NCBI GenBank assembly: GCA_964019425.1
Contig: OZ025814.1
Span: 820,001-884,000, forward strand
Origin: Flectonema sp. DT1601
Lineage: Eukaryota; Euglenozoa; Diplonemea; Diplonemida; Diplonemidae
Reading direction: 5' to 3'
Length of the DNA stretch: 64,000 bases
Shown in pieces: positions 62,718-64,000 of the stretch (position 1 is the stretch's first letter; each line of letters starts with the position of its first letter). The notes under the pieces were generated by a model that did not search any database, was not told the origin of the DNA, and saw only the letters and a list, made by a program, of their open reading frames with translations. Both the position numbers and the translations under genes were made by a program.

Positions 62718-63141
62718 GGCATGTGATGAAGATGGTAATGAAATTATTGTAATAGTAACTGCTGATAGCATCCTACTATTCGAATCTGATGCTGTTCTAC
62801 TGCGAGCAGAACTTATATCTGATTTACAACACTGCACTTGCGGTATTGACGGATGGGTTAGCGCAACAGGTCTAGTCAGCACTTCAATGAGATTTCACAA
62901 AGAAGATTTAGGAACTAAATTCATCAGACTTCTATTCAACCTTTACAGACACATTACAAAAAACACACTAACCTTAACATACACAGAGGATGAGATGGGT
63001 GCTTCTCCTCCTCATAAATCACGTTCTCTACTTCGACATACTTCCCAATCAGTTGAAACTAACAATACGAAAAGAGTCTTTCCCACGAGTGCTGTCACCG
63101 CTGATAGTGATATGTTACAAAACTCTTTAGTAGATAATCAG

Positions 63142-63175
<34 letters not shown>

Positions 63176-63855
63176 CTCCGGAAAGAAGTGGTTCTCCGTA
63201 TTCTCATTTAATAACATCTAGTCCTGGAAAGGTTCAAGGAAGATATTACGGTTTGAAAAATAAAAGTGTTGACGAAGATGGTTCACCCTCCTCACCAGGA
63301 AGAGAAGTAACCGCTCGCATCATTGAATCACAAAATTCTGTTAAAATACGAAAATTAGAAGATACAGTTGAGAATATGTTAACCATGATAAACAATCTCA
63401 AAGGGGAAATGGAAATATTAAAAGAAAACGGAAATCATATGAAAGCGTTGTCTGAAGGACTAATCGCTGATAAACGTGATCATGAGATTAAAAAGATTCT
63501 TATTTGCGATGAATTAGCAATAAATGTCAATGCAATTCACACTCGTCTATTATCATGCGTCCCCAGCACGCTGTTTATAAAAACTGCGAATACGGTGGAG
63601 ACAATTCGTTATCAGGTAACAACTATGAATTTTGATTTAATTTTTATGGATTTTTCACTTGATGGTCCAAACTTACTTTTTGAGCTTCGTCATGGTCAAG
63701 GTTTTAATAATAAAACACCAGTGATATCACTAATAACAAACCCAACACCTCAAGACCGTGACTCGTCTCGATCTGGGGGTTTTAACGGATGTCTTCCAAA
63801 ACCAATTACCACTAACTTGTTAAAACAATTGACAAACAGATTTCTTTGTATGTAG
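62660..63855 (+). pseudogene. 5'-truncated second copy of the PH-receiver gene
   Basis: Homology starts inside codon 25 of the original, so the ATG, leader and acceptor are lost. From there the frame is intact to the TAG at 63853-63855; the receiver residues corresponding to D305, D352, T381 and K402 are all kept and the Thr run is three residues longer. It is in a different frame from the LRR gene it joins, so no fusion protein results. Near identity to the first copy shows a recent event. Confidence 0.88.
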
Positions 63856-63960
63856 GCTGTACTTATAGATGATTTACTTTTGTGGAAGTAAAAAAAATTG
63901 TTTGTTGTTGTTGTTTTTCTAAAAATTCTATTTTCTTCACAGCATCATATCATTGCTATC

Positions 63961-64000
63961 ATGGAGTACGTTGATATGCTTCGCAGCTCCTCGTTCGTAA
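63961..64000 (+). CDS. Fatty-acid hydroxylase, second copy, 3' partial
   Basis: The first 13 codons of the gene at 59608 repeat here (MEYVDMLRSSSFV), after the same acceptor and leader. The window ends inside the gene; being wholly inside the duplicated unit it is probably intact. Confidence 0.85.
   Translation, partial: MEYVDMLRSSSFV

Overview
The window is nuclear DNA of a unicellular eukaryote. It is AT-rich, full of A and T homopolymers, and uses the standard code: TAA, TAG and TGA all end recognisable genes. Every gene I can support, about 24, lies on the + strand. Most starts are preceded by a pyrimidine-rich stretch ending in AG, as expected of spliced-leader acceptor sites. Several genes carry short cis introns (54-121 nt), usually GTATGT...CAG. 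One-way gene order, apparent trans-splicing acceptors, tetraspan surface-type proteins and many coiled-coil or flagellum-like proteins suggest a euglenozoan (a diplonemid, or an early kinetoplastid with unusually many introns). This is inference; no marker gene settles it.

Layout. 0-18.3 kb: a coiled-coil protein (5' partial), a mitochondrial-type membrane protein, a six-exon four-domain voltage-gated cation channel with an E-D-E-D filter, a 57-residue protein, a coiled-coil protein, a tetraspan membrane protein, a DW-repeat protein, a PH-like protein, and a phytanoyl-CoA-dioxygenase-like enzyme with a CW zinc finger. 18.5-26.2 kb: a 346-nt TTATC microsatellite, a prolyl 4-hydroxylase, and a scrambled locus with two genes joining a ubiquitin-like domain to BspA-type leucine-rich repeats, a third 5' fragment, inverted flank blocks and a possible LINE tail.

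26.2-36.1 kb: a coiled-coil protein, a small unknown, two tandem paralogous tetraspan proteins, an ALKBH8-like dioxygenase, a zinc-ribbon coiled-coil protein and a small two-exon gene. 36.1-40.8 kb is the largest gene-free stretch. 40.8-58.1 kb: a DUF2009 protein, a Tudor/SH3-like protein, a sphingosine/diacylglycerol kinase, a Scc2/NIPBL-like cohesin loader with an N-terminal SH3-like domain, and a 1957-residue TPR/IQ protein with a myristoylation signal.

58.2-64.0 kb: a gene joining a PH-like domain to a response-regulator receiver domain, a fatty-acid/sterol hydroxylase and a secreted plant-type LRR protein. At 62660 the sequence jumps back to 58316, so the window ends in the second copy of a 4.34-kb tandem duplication that cuts the LRR gene. 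The genes do not form one pathway. Themes are 2-oxoglutarate/Fe(II) dioxygenases (three), lipid enzymes (two), membrane signalling and chromatin.
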